Below are positions 1 to 10,109 of a DNA stretch of 21,181 bases, in pieces. The translations under genes and the position numbers were made by a program. The stretch lies in assembly GCA_015499985.1 (NCBI GenBank), contig JAAAUF010000541.1, forward strand, positions 7,282-28,462, read 5' to 3'. Source of the DNA: Haplosporangium gracile. Its lineage: Eukaryota; Mortierellomycota; Mortierellomycetes; Mortierellales; Mortierellaceae. The notes beneath the pieces are model-generated. The model saw nothing but the letters and a program-made list of their open reading frames with translations, searched no databases and was not told where the DNA came from. Numbering within the stretch: the stretch's first letter is position 1; every line of letters begins with the position of its first letter.

Positions 1-54
1 AAAAAAAAAAAAAAAAAAAAAACACCAGACACGCGAAGATAAAAGATAACCTAC

Positions 55-904
55 CATCAAGCATCATGAAGTAATTAGAACGAGCAAAGACCCGAGCAAC
101 ATTGCGCCACATATTGAACTGTCGATCAAACTTGTCGACAATCACATGGACATCCACAAACTCGCGCATATACGGATTCGAGTTATACATTTCATGCAGT
201 TTCGACAGATTTTCATCCCTCAATTCGTCATCGTTAATATGAATCGAGACAGATATAGGTCCCTGGTAGTTGGTGACCAGTTTGGAAAAGATTGGGTACC
301 GGTCAAAAGTGATTAGGGTAGTAATGGTGACGGATTCTGGGTCGAATTGGCGGATAGCCTTGAAGTAATAAGGAAGGACTTTTGAGGGTTGCATGGTGCT
401 GGAAAAGATCTTGCTCAACACTGCGTCTTCTTCAATCCCGTGTTCTGGGAACCCTCTCGGCGCTAGCAAGTGGAAAGGATTGAAATGAAAGTAGAGAATG
501 GATGAGTAGAGATGATAATGTATGTGTTTGCATTAGCATGAAAGGATGATGTGTTTTCGATCCCAATATGTACCAGCCTTGGCGTCAAGTCAATCAATCT
601 TCTGTTCACTTCATTTTTTTTTATTCGTCTCATGGCAGCAGCAGCATATCAATAATCCCCCTTCCTCCGAAAGAAAAAACTTACTCTGCCAGTTCATGAC
701 CTGTTGGGAGTGGAGGATATTCTCGACGTCAAAGGTGCCCATACCAGGCTCAGTCATGAGCTTGGGTTTGACCACAGGGACGGGCTGTGAACTCCAGTAC
801 TGGTTCACAAAGTAATATATCGTGAAGAGGACCGATCCCGCAAGGTAGACTAGCCCTGCATAACGTAGAGAGAGCGACGCCGTTGTTGGAACTGGAGGTC
901 GCAT
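55..904 (-). CDS. GT49 (LARGE-like) glycosyltransferase, 5' part
   Basis: Partial gene running off the left edge. Exon 1 is 904-685 and exon 2 is 462-55, with donor GTAAGT at 684, acceptor CTAG at 466-463, and a second donor GTAGGT at 54. The 209 visible residues begin with a short cytosolic tail and one hydrophobic helix (about residues 16-33), giving the type II signal-anchor topology of Golgi glycosyltransferases. Exon 2 carries the start of the family 49 domain: TLITFDRYPIFSKLV, then VSIHIND, then a Trp-Arg-Asn (NMWRNVARVFARS) stretch leading into FMMLD, where LARGE/B4GAT1-type enzymes have their metal-binding D-x-D. The second Asp would be in the next exon, outside the window. Such enzymes use UDP-sugars to extend glycans in the secretory pathway; the acceptor in fungi is not known from this sequence. 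The start ATG has a purine at -3. Family assignment is firm; substrate is not. Confidence 0.82.
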
Positions 905-2570
905 TGCTTCGTTGCCTTTGTTTGAGTTATATGAGGCAGGTTTTGCTGTTTCTCGGTAAGGCGTGTGTTGGGTTCAAATTGGTGAGGGCTCTCCTCGGCG
1001 CCGGCCCTGAGTTTGGCGATAAAGGAAATGAGAGGACGAAAGATAGGGACGGGTTAGGGTAGTGAAGTGAAGTGAGCTACAAGAGGATGGAAGACGTGAG
1101 AGTGAGTGAAATGGCGAGAAGAGGGTAAGTTGCGGTGGGACAGTAGGTTAAAACAAAGAGTAGGCTTTGTCGCAGGGTGAATGAAAAAGCCTTGGAAACA
1201 AGAAGCGAAGAGAGAGTAAATAGTGGTGCTTTGGAGTAAGAAGGGCAAAAGAGAAAGGGAGAGGAGAAACCTAATTCATTGTTCACATCGCATTCACACT
1301 TGCATTCAGTTTTTTCGCTGTTGTATTCATTGGTTCATTCCTCATCACGTCTTTCACTTTTTTTGCATGCAAGCTCCTCTCACTTCCAGAAACAAAGGAG
1401 CTGTATTTGGTGGCAGAAGAGCATGGTTACGGTAAGGAGAGAAAAAAAAAGAAGAATGAAGAAATACCTCGTGTTCCTACCCAGCTGCAGCTCTCTTTAT
1501 CAATGGTCTGTGTTGTTGCTCCTTTTCCCATTTCTGCGCTTGCGCCTCTTCCCATGCCGGTCGAAAATAAGCACCCTATGTTTTACCCTGAGTGACAAGC
1601 ATGCTCATACCTCCCCTCCATTTCTATTCACACACGGACCACCCAAGGCTTATTTTTCTGTATGTCCAAGACACTCTCTCCATTGGGCCTAACATAGCGT
1701 GCCTAGTTCGCGTTCCTGCAGACTTCACTGACAACCACGCTTGCCCATGGAGTAGGCATAGAGCAGCTTGTTGATATTCGTTTCTCAGCCCATGGATGTA
1801 CTGTTGAATATATTTGTTCGTTGTTCCTTGCTGCCAGTTGTCGATTAGGCTAAGCCCTGATTGAAACGTAGGTGTTGGAGGGAGTCGAGTCTGTTATTAC
1901 CTTGCTGCTGTTGTTCAAAGTGGGAAGTGTTGTTAAGGTGTATATACCAAGCAAGAGAGAAGGAATGATGGATATGATGATGCCAAGGGGTTTGGCGCGC
2001 TGGAGGAAGTGGATGTATTGATGAGATAGAAGATCAAGGGTTGACTCGAAGAGAGTGAAGGGGAAAGAGAGAGAGGAGAGAAGAAAGAGAAGAGGGTTAG
2101 GAGGACGATGTAAAAGAGTAAGATTGTTTAATTGCGATCCGACCTGCCCTAAAGGCAAAAGTCAGGACACCAAAGGACCCATCCTCAGTTCTTTCTAGGA
2201 CGAACAGTGATCAATCATTGTCAACAAAGTTATCTCTTCACATATCCTGAAATGAACGACGTGTAATTGCATACACTCGACAGTCACTTTGACGCTGCCA
2301 TGAGGAGGTTGGCTCGACGACAAGAAAAAATTTGCCCGCTGAGTTTCTCATTCTCCAACGTTCTTTCTTATTTTATTTTTTTTATTTTCTCACACCTTTG
2401 TTCCTGATCAGCACCATTCATCAACACCCTCAATCCATTCATTTTCCATCACACAACACAGCAAAGAGATCACAACACTAACAACAACAGCGACACAGCA
2501 TCCACAACAACACAAACATACTACCCCGTGACTCGTAACACTTACCTCTTCAGCAAAGAGAAAGCATAAT
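905..2570. promoter_or_regulatory. Divergent intergenic region between GT49 and DUS1
   Basis: About 1.67 kb without a convincing gene. It separates two divergently transcribed genes, so it must hold both promoters. Purine-rich (GA) tracts around 1030-1270 and 2040-2110 and a T-rich tract near 2365-2395 are visible. The short open frames inside are biased by low complexity and show no recognisable domain. I see no clear TATA box or tRNA. Confidence 0.5.
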
Positions 2571-4455
2571 ATGACCAATAAGGCAAAGGAAGACGCAGAG
2601 AAGCGCAATGCTGCGGCCGTGGCACAGTGCCTGGTCGAGCACACCTTCCCTCCCAAGCTCAGCGGATGGGAGTTCTTCAAGTCCATCGGATGCCCCAAAC
2701 ATGTCATCGCACCCATGGTAAAGCCTTCTTTTCGACTGCTTTGTCTACCTACCAGCCTTTGTACTCTTCCTCAATAATGCAACATCGCTAACTTCTAGCC
2801 TTGTGTCACTTACATACACTGATCATAAAATAGGTTGATCAATCGGAACTGGCATGGAGAATACTGAGTCGTCGCTATGCTGCCGATCTGTGCTACACAC
2901 CCATGTTCAACGCTAAGCTGTTTGCAAAGGATGTCAAGTACCGTGACGAACACTGGGCTGGTCTCAAGAACGGACTCGGAGGGGGTGGACCCAATGATCG
3001 ACCCCTTATCGTCCAGGTACAAACCATCTTTTTTTTCCTTTCTGTTTTGCATTTTGTATTACTTGTAATATATACGAGACTTTGCTTCTTAATCTCACAA
3101 CTACCCTTTTCATCTAATGCTAGTTCTGCGCGAACGACCCAGAATACTTGCTGCAGTCGGCATTACTCGTTGCTCCTTACTGCGACGCTGTGGATATCAA
3201 CTTGGGTTGCCCTCAACACATTGCTCGAAGAGGGCACTATGGATCATTCTTGATGGAAGACTGGCCGTTGATCTCGTCCCTTATCTCGACTCTTCACAAG
3301 AATCTACCCATCCCCGTCACTGCCAAGATCAGAGTCTTCCCTGAGGCTGAAAAGACCGTTGAGTACGCAAAGATGGTCGTCGCTGCAGGAGCACAGATTC
3401 TCGTTGTTCATGGACGTCTTCGAGAGATGAAGGGTCATCTGACCGGTGTCGCAGACTGGGAAAAGATCAGGCTGGTTCGGGAGGCTGTCGGCCATTTGGT
3501 CCCTGTCATTGCCAACGGCAACATTCTCTACCACGAGGACATTGCCAACTGTATCGAGAAGACAGGATGTGCGGGAGTCATGTCGGCGGAGGGCAGTCTT
3601 TACAACCCAGCCATTTTTACACCCGGTCACCCAGAGAGCTGGCGCCTGGCAGAGGAGTACTTGACGATCTGTGACGAATTGGACACCAAGATTGCATATG
3701 TTCGCGGACATCTTTTCAAGATCTTCCGTCCCAGTTTGAACGTCCATGTCGACCTTCGATCCGAGCTCGGACTCGCCAACTCACGGGAGGCAATGTGGGA
3801 AGTGACGCGAAAGTTGAAGGAACGTTTGATCGCGGATGAAGAAAAGTCACGCCAGAGTGGCGAGAGCTTTGAAGGACGGAAGGACGAGCAAGGGTTCCCT
3901 ATCTTGCCCCATTGGGTTGCACAGCCATATTTCAGACAGCCCATGCCTCCACAGGAACAAAAGGATACTAGCGCCAAGAAAGACGAGGACCAGGAGCAGG
4001 ACAGTAAAGCTGCCTCAACAAAACGGTCTGCGGACGAATCTGGACACCGTGACTCTGAGGACCACACCAACGCGGCAGTCAAGAACAAGAACACCATGTC
4101 AGAGAAAGAGCGGAATCGAATCAAGAACAAGAAGGCCAAGTATGCGGCAACCAAGTGCCAGAATGGGAAGGAGTGCAACAATGCCTTCTCGGCGACATGT
4201 AGCTTTCATCGTTGCAGGGGATGCTGCCGGCAATATCAGCGCGAGATTGAGCAGTATGACTGTCTCCCGCACGGGATCCGAACGATGCAGAAGGAGAAAC
4301 GAAACCGTCTGCCTCGTGTGGACTCTGATGAGGCCATTGGCGGCGTTGCCCTCGAGGGCATGATTGTCGGGTCGGCAGCGGCGTCGTTTGTAGCCCCAAT
4401 TGTGGAGGGCGAGGGACAAGAACCCAAGCCAGCGGAGCGATGCCTCATTCTTTAA
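2571..4455 (+). CDS. DUS1: tRNA-dihydrouridine(16/17) synthase (Dus1 family)
   Basis: FMN- and NADPH-dependent reduction of uridine to dihydrouridine at D-loop positions 16/17 of tRNA. Exons are 2571-2717, 2834-3016 and 3124-4455, all phase 0, giving 553 residues. Visible family landmarks are [12 protein letters not shown] across the first junction (FMN-binding start), RPLIVQ|FCANDP across the second, and the NLGCPQ motif with catalytic Cys139 followed by RGHYG. Next come KIRVF (conserved Lys), VVHGR, ANGNI and [13 protein letters not shown]. After the TIM barrel and helical tRNA-binding domain comes a Lys/Glu/Gln-rich linker (about 325-445), then a Cys-rich cluster (C455-H493), then a tail ending Cys-Leu-Ile-Leu, which matches a CaaX prenylation box. 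The start has A at -3. The protein is longer than yeast Dus1 because of this tail. Core function is very secure; what the tail does is open. Confidence 0.95.
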
Positions 4456-5624
4456 TTAGAAATTCAATTTTTTTTATTATACGTCACCGTGCTTCTCATT
4501 GACGCAAATCTTTTAGGTGCGCAAAATCTAGCGAGTCGGGCGCAACACGACAGACGGCGAGGATAGACACACATAGAGCTGGCGCTTGTTTCTACGGTCA
4601 CCCTCCCTATCTTCCCTCTCTCCCTCTTCTTTTATTTTTCTATTGCTCTTTGACTTGTTTATCTCATCGTCAACCACCGACATAAACCCACATACACATT
4701 GTCCCATCCCCACTTCACTTTTTAAAAAAGGACAACAACATCAATAGCAAAAAAAAATATTCACCCTTCATCGCCCCTCTTATTTCCCTTCTACGCTCTT
4801 TTCATTCCTTTCATATTGGAGACCTTGCATCAGACTCTTTGTCTAAACTATCATCTTCTTATCGCCTCCTTCCTCCCCTTCCCCTTTCCACATACAGACC
4901 AACCTTCTCTGAGGTGCACACTTTGGGGTATGTCAATCTTTGTCATCATCACAGGTGTTCACTCTACGAGTGATTATGTGCATCCATCACTTTTGTGTTT
5001 GTGATCGAGACCATTTCTATTTCTAGAGCGATGACCTACGCCTGCACATCATCTCCCATCATGGTTGTCAGCAAGAGGGTGTCTTGTTCAACGCAAGCCG
5101 CTTTATTTTAATATGCGTGTGATAATATGGAGTGACGGCGGCAAAGTGCGGAAAAAAGTGGTAGTTTCCTATGTTATGTGTGTGTATACTAACTTACACG
5201 TCGTTTCTCTCTCTCTGTCTCCTTTTTTTGTTCTCAGCCGTATCACAAGGCCAGGCCCATCTTGTCTTTTTCTTACAAAGACAAATAATCGCAGGCGATT
5301 GACTGGCCTATTTGACACACCGACGCAAGATTACACTTCCCCCCATCTCTCTTCGTTTTTGCGCCAATCCTACCGCCTGCACTGCAAGGGGAGAAGAGCA
5401 GTCGACTCACAACAAACAACAAATAACAAACAACAATAACGCACCCATATTATAGTACACACACGACATCAAATCATCTAGCTGCGTAGTGCTCCCTCGT
5501 TCGAAACACTACTTAATTCACCACTAGATCGACAGCAAGCACAACAACCAGTAGCCTGTTTTCCCTCCCCTCCCTAACCGGATCTATAACAATACTCCCT
5601 CGTCCAACGGTTGGATCTGGTATC
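4456..5624. promoter_or_regulatory. Intergenic region: DUS1 3' end and Myb gene promoter
   Basis: About 1.17 kb between tandem genes. A T-rich stretch follows the DUS1 stop. CT-rich tracts lie at about 4600-4640, 4790-4895 and 5204-5230, and an A/C-rich leader (CAACAA repeats, 5408-5440) precedes the Myb start, typical of fungal promoters and leaders. An ATATTATAG sequence near 5448 could be TATA-like. The open frame at 5065-5439 shows no domain and is taken as chance. Confidence 0.45.
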
Positions 5625-8600
5625 ATGACCGTTTCAAACCAGGACACCAAAATGGATGTCGATGCTGTTACTCCTAACGACACCCCTGGCTCTCATGTAC
5701 AACTGCCCGATCCCCCATCGGCACTCAAAGGTACAGTTTGGATCTTTTCTTCACCGTTGTAATTTTTCTTAGATTGCGCTGATTATCTCAATTGATTTGA
5801 CTGTGTGAGAATCGACCATTGATATCAGCAGCCAATAACATTATTTTGCACTGCCCCTTTCCCTTCTAGATTCATCGCAAACGTTGCAGCCAGCACCCAT
5901 TACATCAGCGGATCCAACAGCACCCTTACATCCAGCAAATGATCCCGGATCTACAGCTGCCGAGCCAAAGGTTCAGGATCAACAATCCCAACCACAGTCT
6001 CAAACGCAACCTGTAGAACAGTCCACAACCAACACTGCCACAGTCACTGCGCCAGAGAACTCAGCAACAGTCGGACCCGACATAGACGACGATGGTGATG
6101 AAGATCTCTACAGGAGCAGGCACCCTTCGGCCGTCTTTCGCCCTCAATTGGATGACATTGTCATGGACCAAGATCTCCTCGACTTTTATGAACAGCTAAA
6201 GTTTCTCGTCTCGCTCTCACCTCTTAAAACAGCCCAGGTTCTCTACGCATTCTCATTGGCAACGGAACACCTTTCGCCAGAGCTGGAGGTCAGGAGATCG
6301 GTTCTGGACATGAGTAGGAGGGCATTTTCGTTCTACCAGGAAAACACGTGGTTCACTGTCGATCTGGAGTCGAACGAGGATCTGAGCGACGATGAGGCAT
6401 ACGAATCTTCCGATCCAAAGTTCAGGGTCCTGCCCGCTCGTCATGGTCTTTTCCCCGCGCTCCAAAAGCAGCCGTTTGGATACCAGTCAAATCCAGCATA
6501 TTACAACCCTTATCCACCTTATCCAAACTACTACGCCTATCCATCTCCTTATTTTGCTGAGCCAGGTCATTACCCTCCAGATAACGCGGAGCCTCGTCCA
6601 GCTTCACCAGGACGTCTGGATGGCGACGAAGAGCGAGGACGGGAACGCCGACCCAGGGATCGCGACCGTTCAAGCCGGAGTCACCGTCGTGGAACCAAAT
6701 CGAGCAAGCGTAGACGCTCTAGAGATTCTGAATCGTCTGTTCGTCCATCAGGATCCATCACAAAGATCCGTTTGCGAACTTCAGGATACGACGATCGGTC
6801 GCCTAAAAAGTCGCGACGCGACCCGGATTCACCCTCGCTGTCGAACATGGATGGCGTTCGCAAGCACCATCGTCGGAGTACTGAGACGGGTGACGCCAAT
6901 ATGGATCTGACTCAGCGAAAGGATCCTGAGCGCCCTAGAAACAGGGAACGGGATGCAGATTATGAGAGGGAACGAATGGAGCGTCGCCTGGCTAGGAAGT
7001 TGAAGAAACAGGCTCGGGCTGGCGAACATGCTTCGGGAGATCGACAGAAAGAGGGCGGCTCGGGCCAGACAAAAATCCGACCCCTCAAGATCACCCTAGT
7101 ACAGTCTGGAAAGTCGGGCTCGAACTCTGCTGCTCAAGACTCTGCTACTGGTGGCGCAGGACATGACGCATCCAAGGCATCTCAGAGCTGGAATCCAAAC
7201 GGAGACCATACGGACGGCGCCAACAGTAGCAACTCGCACCGCAGCCTTCAACCTCAGAACAATAACGCATCGGCCTCAACGGACAACGGAACCTCCACTC
7301 TCAACGCCCAAAAGCCCGCCCAAGCCCCTCAGCCCATTCCACGGAAACCCAAGCACACACATGCATTGCAGGCGTCGCCTATGCAAGCAACGTCTACACA
7401 CGGAGGCCAAACTGCACCAGGACCATTCTCGAGCGACAAGTCGGACGACAAGCTCAAAAAGGGAACATGGACCGCTGCCGAGGAAGAGATCTTGTTGGAG
7501 GCTGTTCGAGGTTTGTCGAGCGAGAACTGGCATGCTGTCGCGCAGATGGTTCCAGGAAGAAACGCCAAGCAGTGTATGCAAAAGTGGCAAACTGATCTGG
7601 ACCCTCAGATCAACCGACTGCCCTGGACCGAGGCTGAGGACGAGAAGTTGGTCGAAGCCTACCACAGATATGGAAACTCATGGCAGCAGATTGCTAAGAT
7701 GGTCGAGACCCGCACCTGGTATCAATGCTATAACCGTGTCCGTGCCAAGAGCGTCAAGACCAAGATTCAGCAGACCACAGGAACTCATCCAGCGAGCATC
7801 GCGAACGGGGGCATTCCTGGTGGTCCGCGTCCAGAAGGATCCAAGCCTGGCTCGAAACGGGATGGCGAAAAGAGGAAAGGACATGGGTCGCAGGGTGGTA
7901 TGACGTCTGGCCTTGCTTCAGGGCCTAGCATGGAACCGCAGTCTCAGTCAGGTCCTAGGTCTGCACCTTTGAATGGCGAGAGCTCGACCTCCAACAGCAT
8001 CAACTCTGGTGACTATATTCGAATGAAGGGACAGCAAATGCAGGGCGTCTTGGCTTTGGGACCTTCAACACAAACACAGGGATCCACTGCGGGACATCGG
8101 GATCAGCCCACCTCGTCGCCTTTGCAAGGACCCCCGTCAACTATCGAAGGCGCTGCGCCCAACAACTCCAGCAGCGACTATCGCCGAACTTCGCCTATGA
8201 GTGCACGCCAACAGGACGCGCCTCAGAGTCAAGGAGCTAAACCAGCCCCATCGACACCGTCCCAGGCGACATCTCAGGCTCAGTTCCAACCTGCACAGCA
8301 TTTGCATTCCCCCCAACAATCGCATCAACAGCATCACTCCCAGCATCAGCAGTCGCCACAACGTCCTCCACAGCACCAGCCATCCTCACATACCTCTCAG
8401 CACCAACCGTCGCAGCCATTGAAGGGTATCAAGACAGAGCCTCAGCAACCATCCACATCACAACCGAAACCAGATTCTGGTTATTGGTCCAAGCAGGTAA
8501 TTTGTTATCTTTCATTAAGTTGACTTTTGATATGATTGTTGAAGCTTTACTAACACGTGTTCATCTCTGCATGCACTGAATAGCCGGCATCATCGTCGAG

Positions 8601-9879
8601 TCCACGCCCAGGATCTCCCAAAGGGTACCGTACTCCTCAGCACTCTCAGGGTCAGCAGCAGCAACAACAGCCGTCGCCACACCGTCAGCACAACCACATC
8701 TCTCCTGCTCAGTCGCACTCGCCATCCCAACAGTCGCAGCATCACCACCAGCAAGGGATGCAACCACCACCTCCTCCCAGTTCCCACTCCAACTATCCCA
8801 ATCAGTCGCCTGGACCCACACCGATCCATGTGACGTACGAGAGTCAGACCAACAACAATAGCAGCACTGGAAGCAGTGGTACTGGTAAAAGTAATGGCGC
8901 TGGTTTAGGAATTCATCAAAGTTACTCGTCGCAACAGCAAGGCTCTTCGCAGCAGCAGGGCCAGCAGCAGCACTCGAGCTCATACCAGCAGCACCAACAG
9001 CATCACCGTCCGCAGCCGTCACCCCACCAACAGCATCAGCAACAGTCGCCACAACAACAGCAACAACAACAACAGCAGCAGCAGCAGTCGCCTCACTACC
9101 GCCAAAAGTCGTCTAGTAATCACCTTCGCCCTGTGCCTCCACTGTCCGCGACTCTTTCCAAGGGTCAATCGCCGTCATCTGCAGGCTCGTCATCACCCTC
9201 CCTCTCGATGCAACCTCAGCATGGAAACCGCCCGCCACCTATAAGTCAGAAGAGTCACAGCAGCTACTCTCCCTCGACATTGCCACCCATCCAGCAACAG
9301 CAAAAGCAGCAGCAACAGCAGCAGCAACAGAAGTCGCCAAAGCCTTACTCTGGAAATCAGCGTCTGCTCGGCTTTAATGGCTCACCATCGCCGTCGACTT
9401 CATCGAATACATCGTCTTCGGCGCCATCGACTCCGCATCCACTGCTCCCACCTGTCCAGGCACACTCGCAGCAGCAGCAATTGCCGCCCTTCCAGGGTCA
9501 GCGACAACAGCAACAACAGGCTCCTCCTTCATCTCCTCCTCCACCCCAAGCATTAGGATCTCAATCGTCTTCGTCGTCCTCGATGCCTTACTCTGCAGGC
9601 CCTCCTCCTTCGATCGTCACATCTTCAAAGATGACACCCCCAGGGCCTGGCAGCAGCGTCCATTCGACATATTCGACCCCTGTCCTCGCGCCACCACTTT
9701 TGTCACCCACCATCGCCAACTCTCCGACGGGTGGATTTATTTCTACGTCTGCTCTGTTGATGATGGCCAGGAACGCCGCACAACAGCAACAGCAGCAGCA
9801 GCAGCAGCATCGGCAGTCGCCTGGTGGTAGTGGAGGGTCCAAAAACAGTACTCCTTCTACATCCATCCCTCCTCCTTGA
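5625..9879 (+). CDS. Two-repeat Myb/SANT nuclear protein with polyQ tail
   Basis: Exons 5625-5730, 5870-8496 and 8584-9879 (introns 139 and 87 bp) give 1342 residues. Residues about 567-665 hold two Myb/SANT repeats in tandem: GTWTAAEEE...WHAVA...W, then PWTEAEDEKLVEAY...WQQIA...Y, with a Trp spacing close to plant and animal R2R3 repeats; such repeats bind DNA. The N-terminal quarter has an acidic patch followed by a predicted helical block (about 130-200; LLDFYEQLKFLV) that I cannot assign. A YPPYPNYYAYP-like aromatic stretch and an Arg/Ser/Asp-rich basic segment (about 285-325) follow. The C-terminal half is Gln/Ser/Pro/His-rich, with a 12-Gln run at 9052-9087 and a 9-Gln run at 9781-9807. 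The composition suggests a transcription or chromatin regulator with disordered activation regions. The start was chosen because ATG 5625 has A at -3 and exon 1 splices in frame. The specific orthologue is not recognised. Confidence 0.88.
9052..9087 (+). repeat. CAA/CAG microsatellite coding for 12 Gln
   Basis: Twelve consecutive Gln codons, CAA-rich first and then five uninterrupted CAG. It lies in exon 3 of the Myb gene. Further Gln tracts lie at about 9292-9330 and 9781-9807. The mixed codons should damp slippage in the first half, but the pure CAG half is a likely length-polymorphic site. Confidence 0.9.
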
Positions 9880-10109
9880 ACACAAAAAAATTAAATTGAT
9901 TTTCATTCATTTGTGGGCAAGAAAATGCTTGTTATTTTTAGTTTATAAGGTGCAAGGTGATGGCCATGGTCAAAAAATGTGAATTAAAAAATAATAGTGG
10001 GTATTGTTGCATCTGTGCAACAAAAAAAAATGAGGAAGGAGATGTTTGGAAATGCTGCTACTCTTTTCCCCTTTCGAGGAATTGAAGATCCAAGAAAGAC
10101 AGACATCGT

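Noticed and set aside
1..22. Poly-A run at the left edge, as a possible polyadenylation tail or retroelement end
   Set aside because: It lies just inside the second intron of the minus-strand GT49 gene, where a T-rich tract is expected; no other element features are present.
1279..1692. 137-codon plus-strand frame
   Set aside because: Low-complexity Ser/His/Phe/Leu composition from CT-rich DNA in the intergenic region; no motif.
1850..2158. 102-codon minus-strand frame with a hydrophobic segment (PLGIIISIIPSLLLGIYTL), possibly a small membrane protein gene
   Set aside because: The sequence is GA/CT-biased, no domain is recognised, and the downstream continuation has no clear exon. Kept as unsupported.
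5065..5439. 124-codon frame upstream of the Myb gene
   Set aside because: No domain, contains CT and A/C-rich leader sequence, and is best explained as promoter/5' UTR.
9588..9866. Minus-strand frame with a long Cys run opposite the polyQ tract
   Set aside because: This is the antisense shadow of the CAG repeat in the Myb gene.
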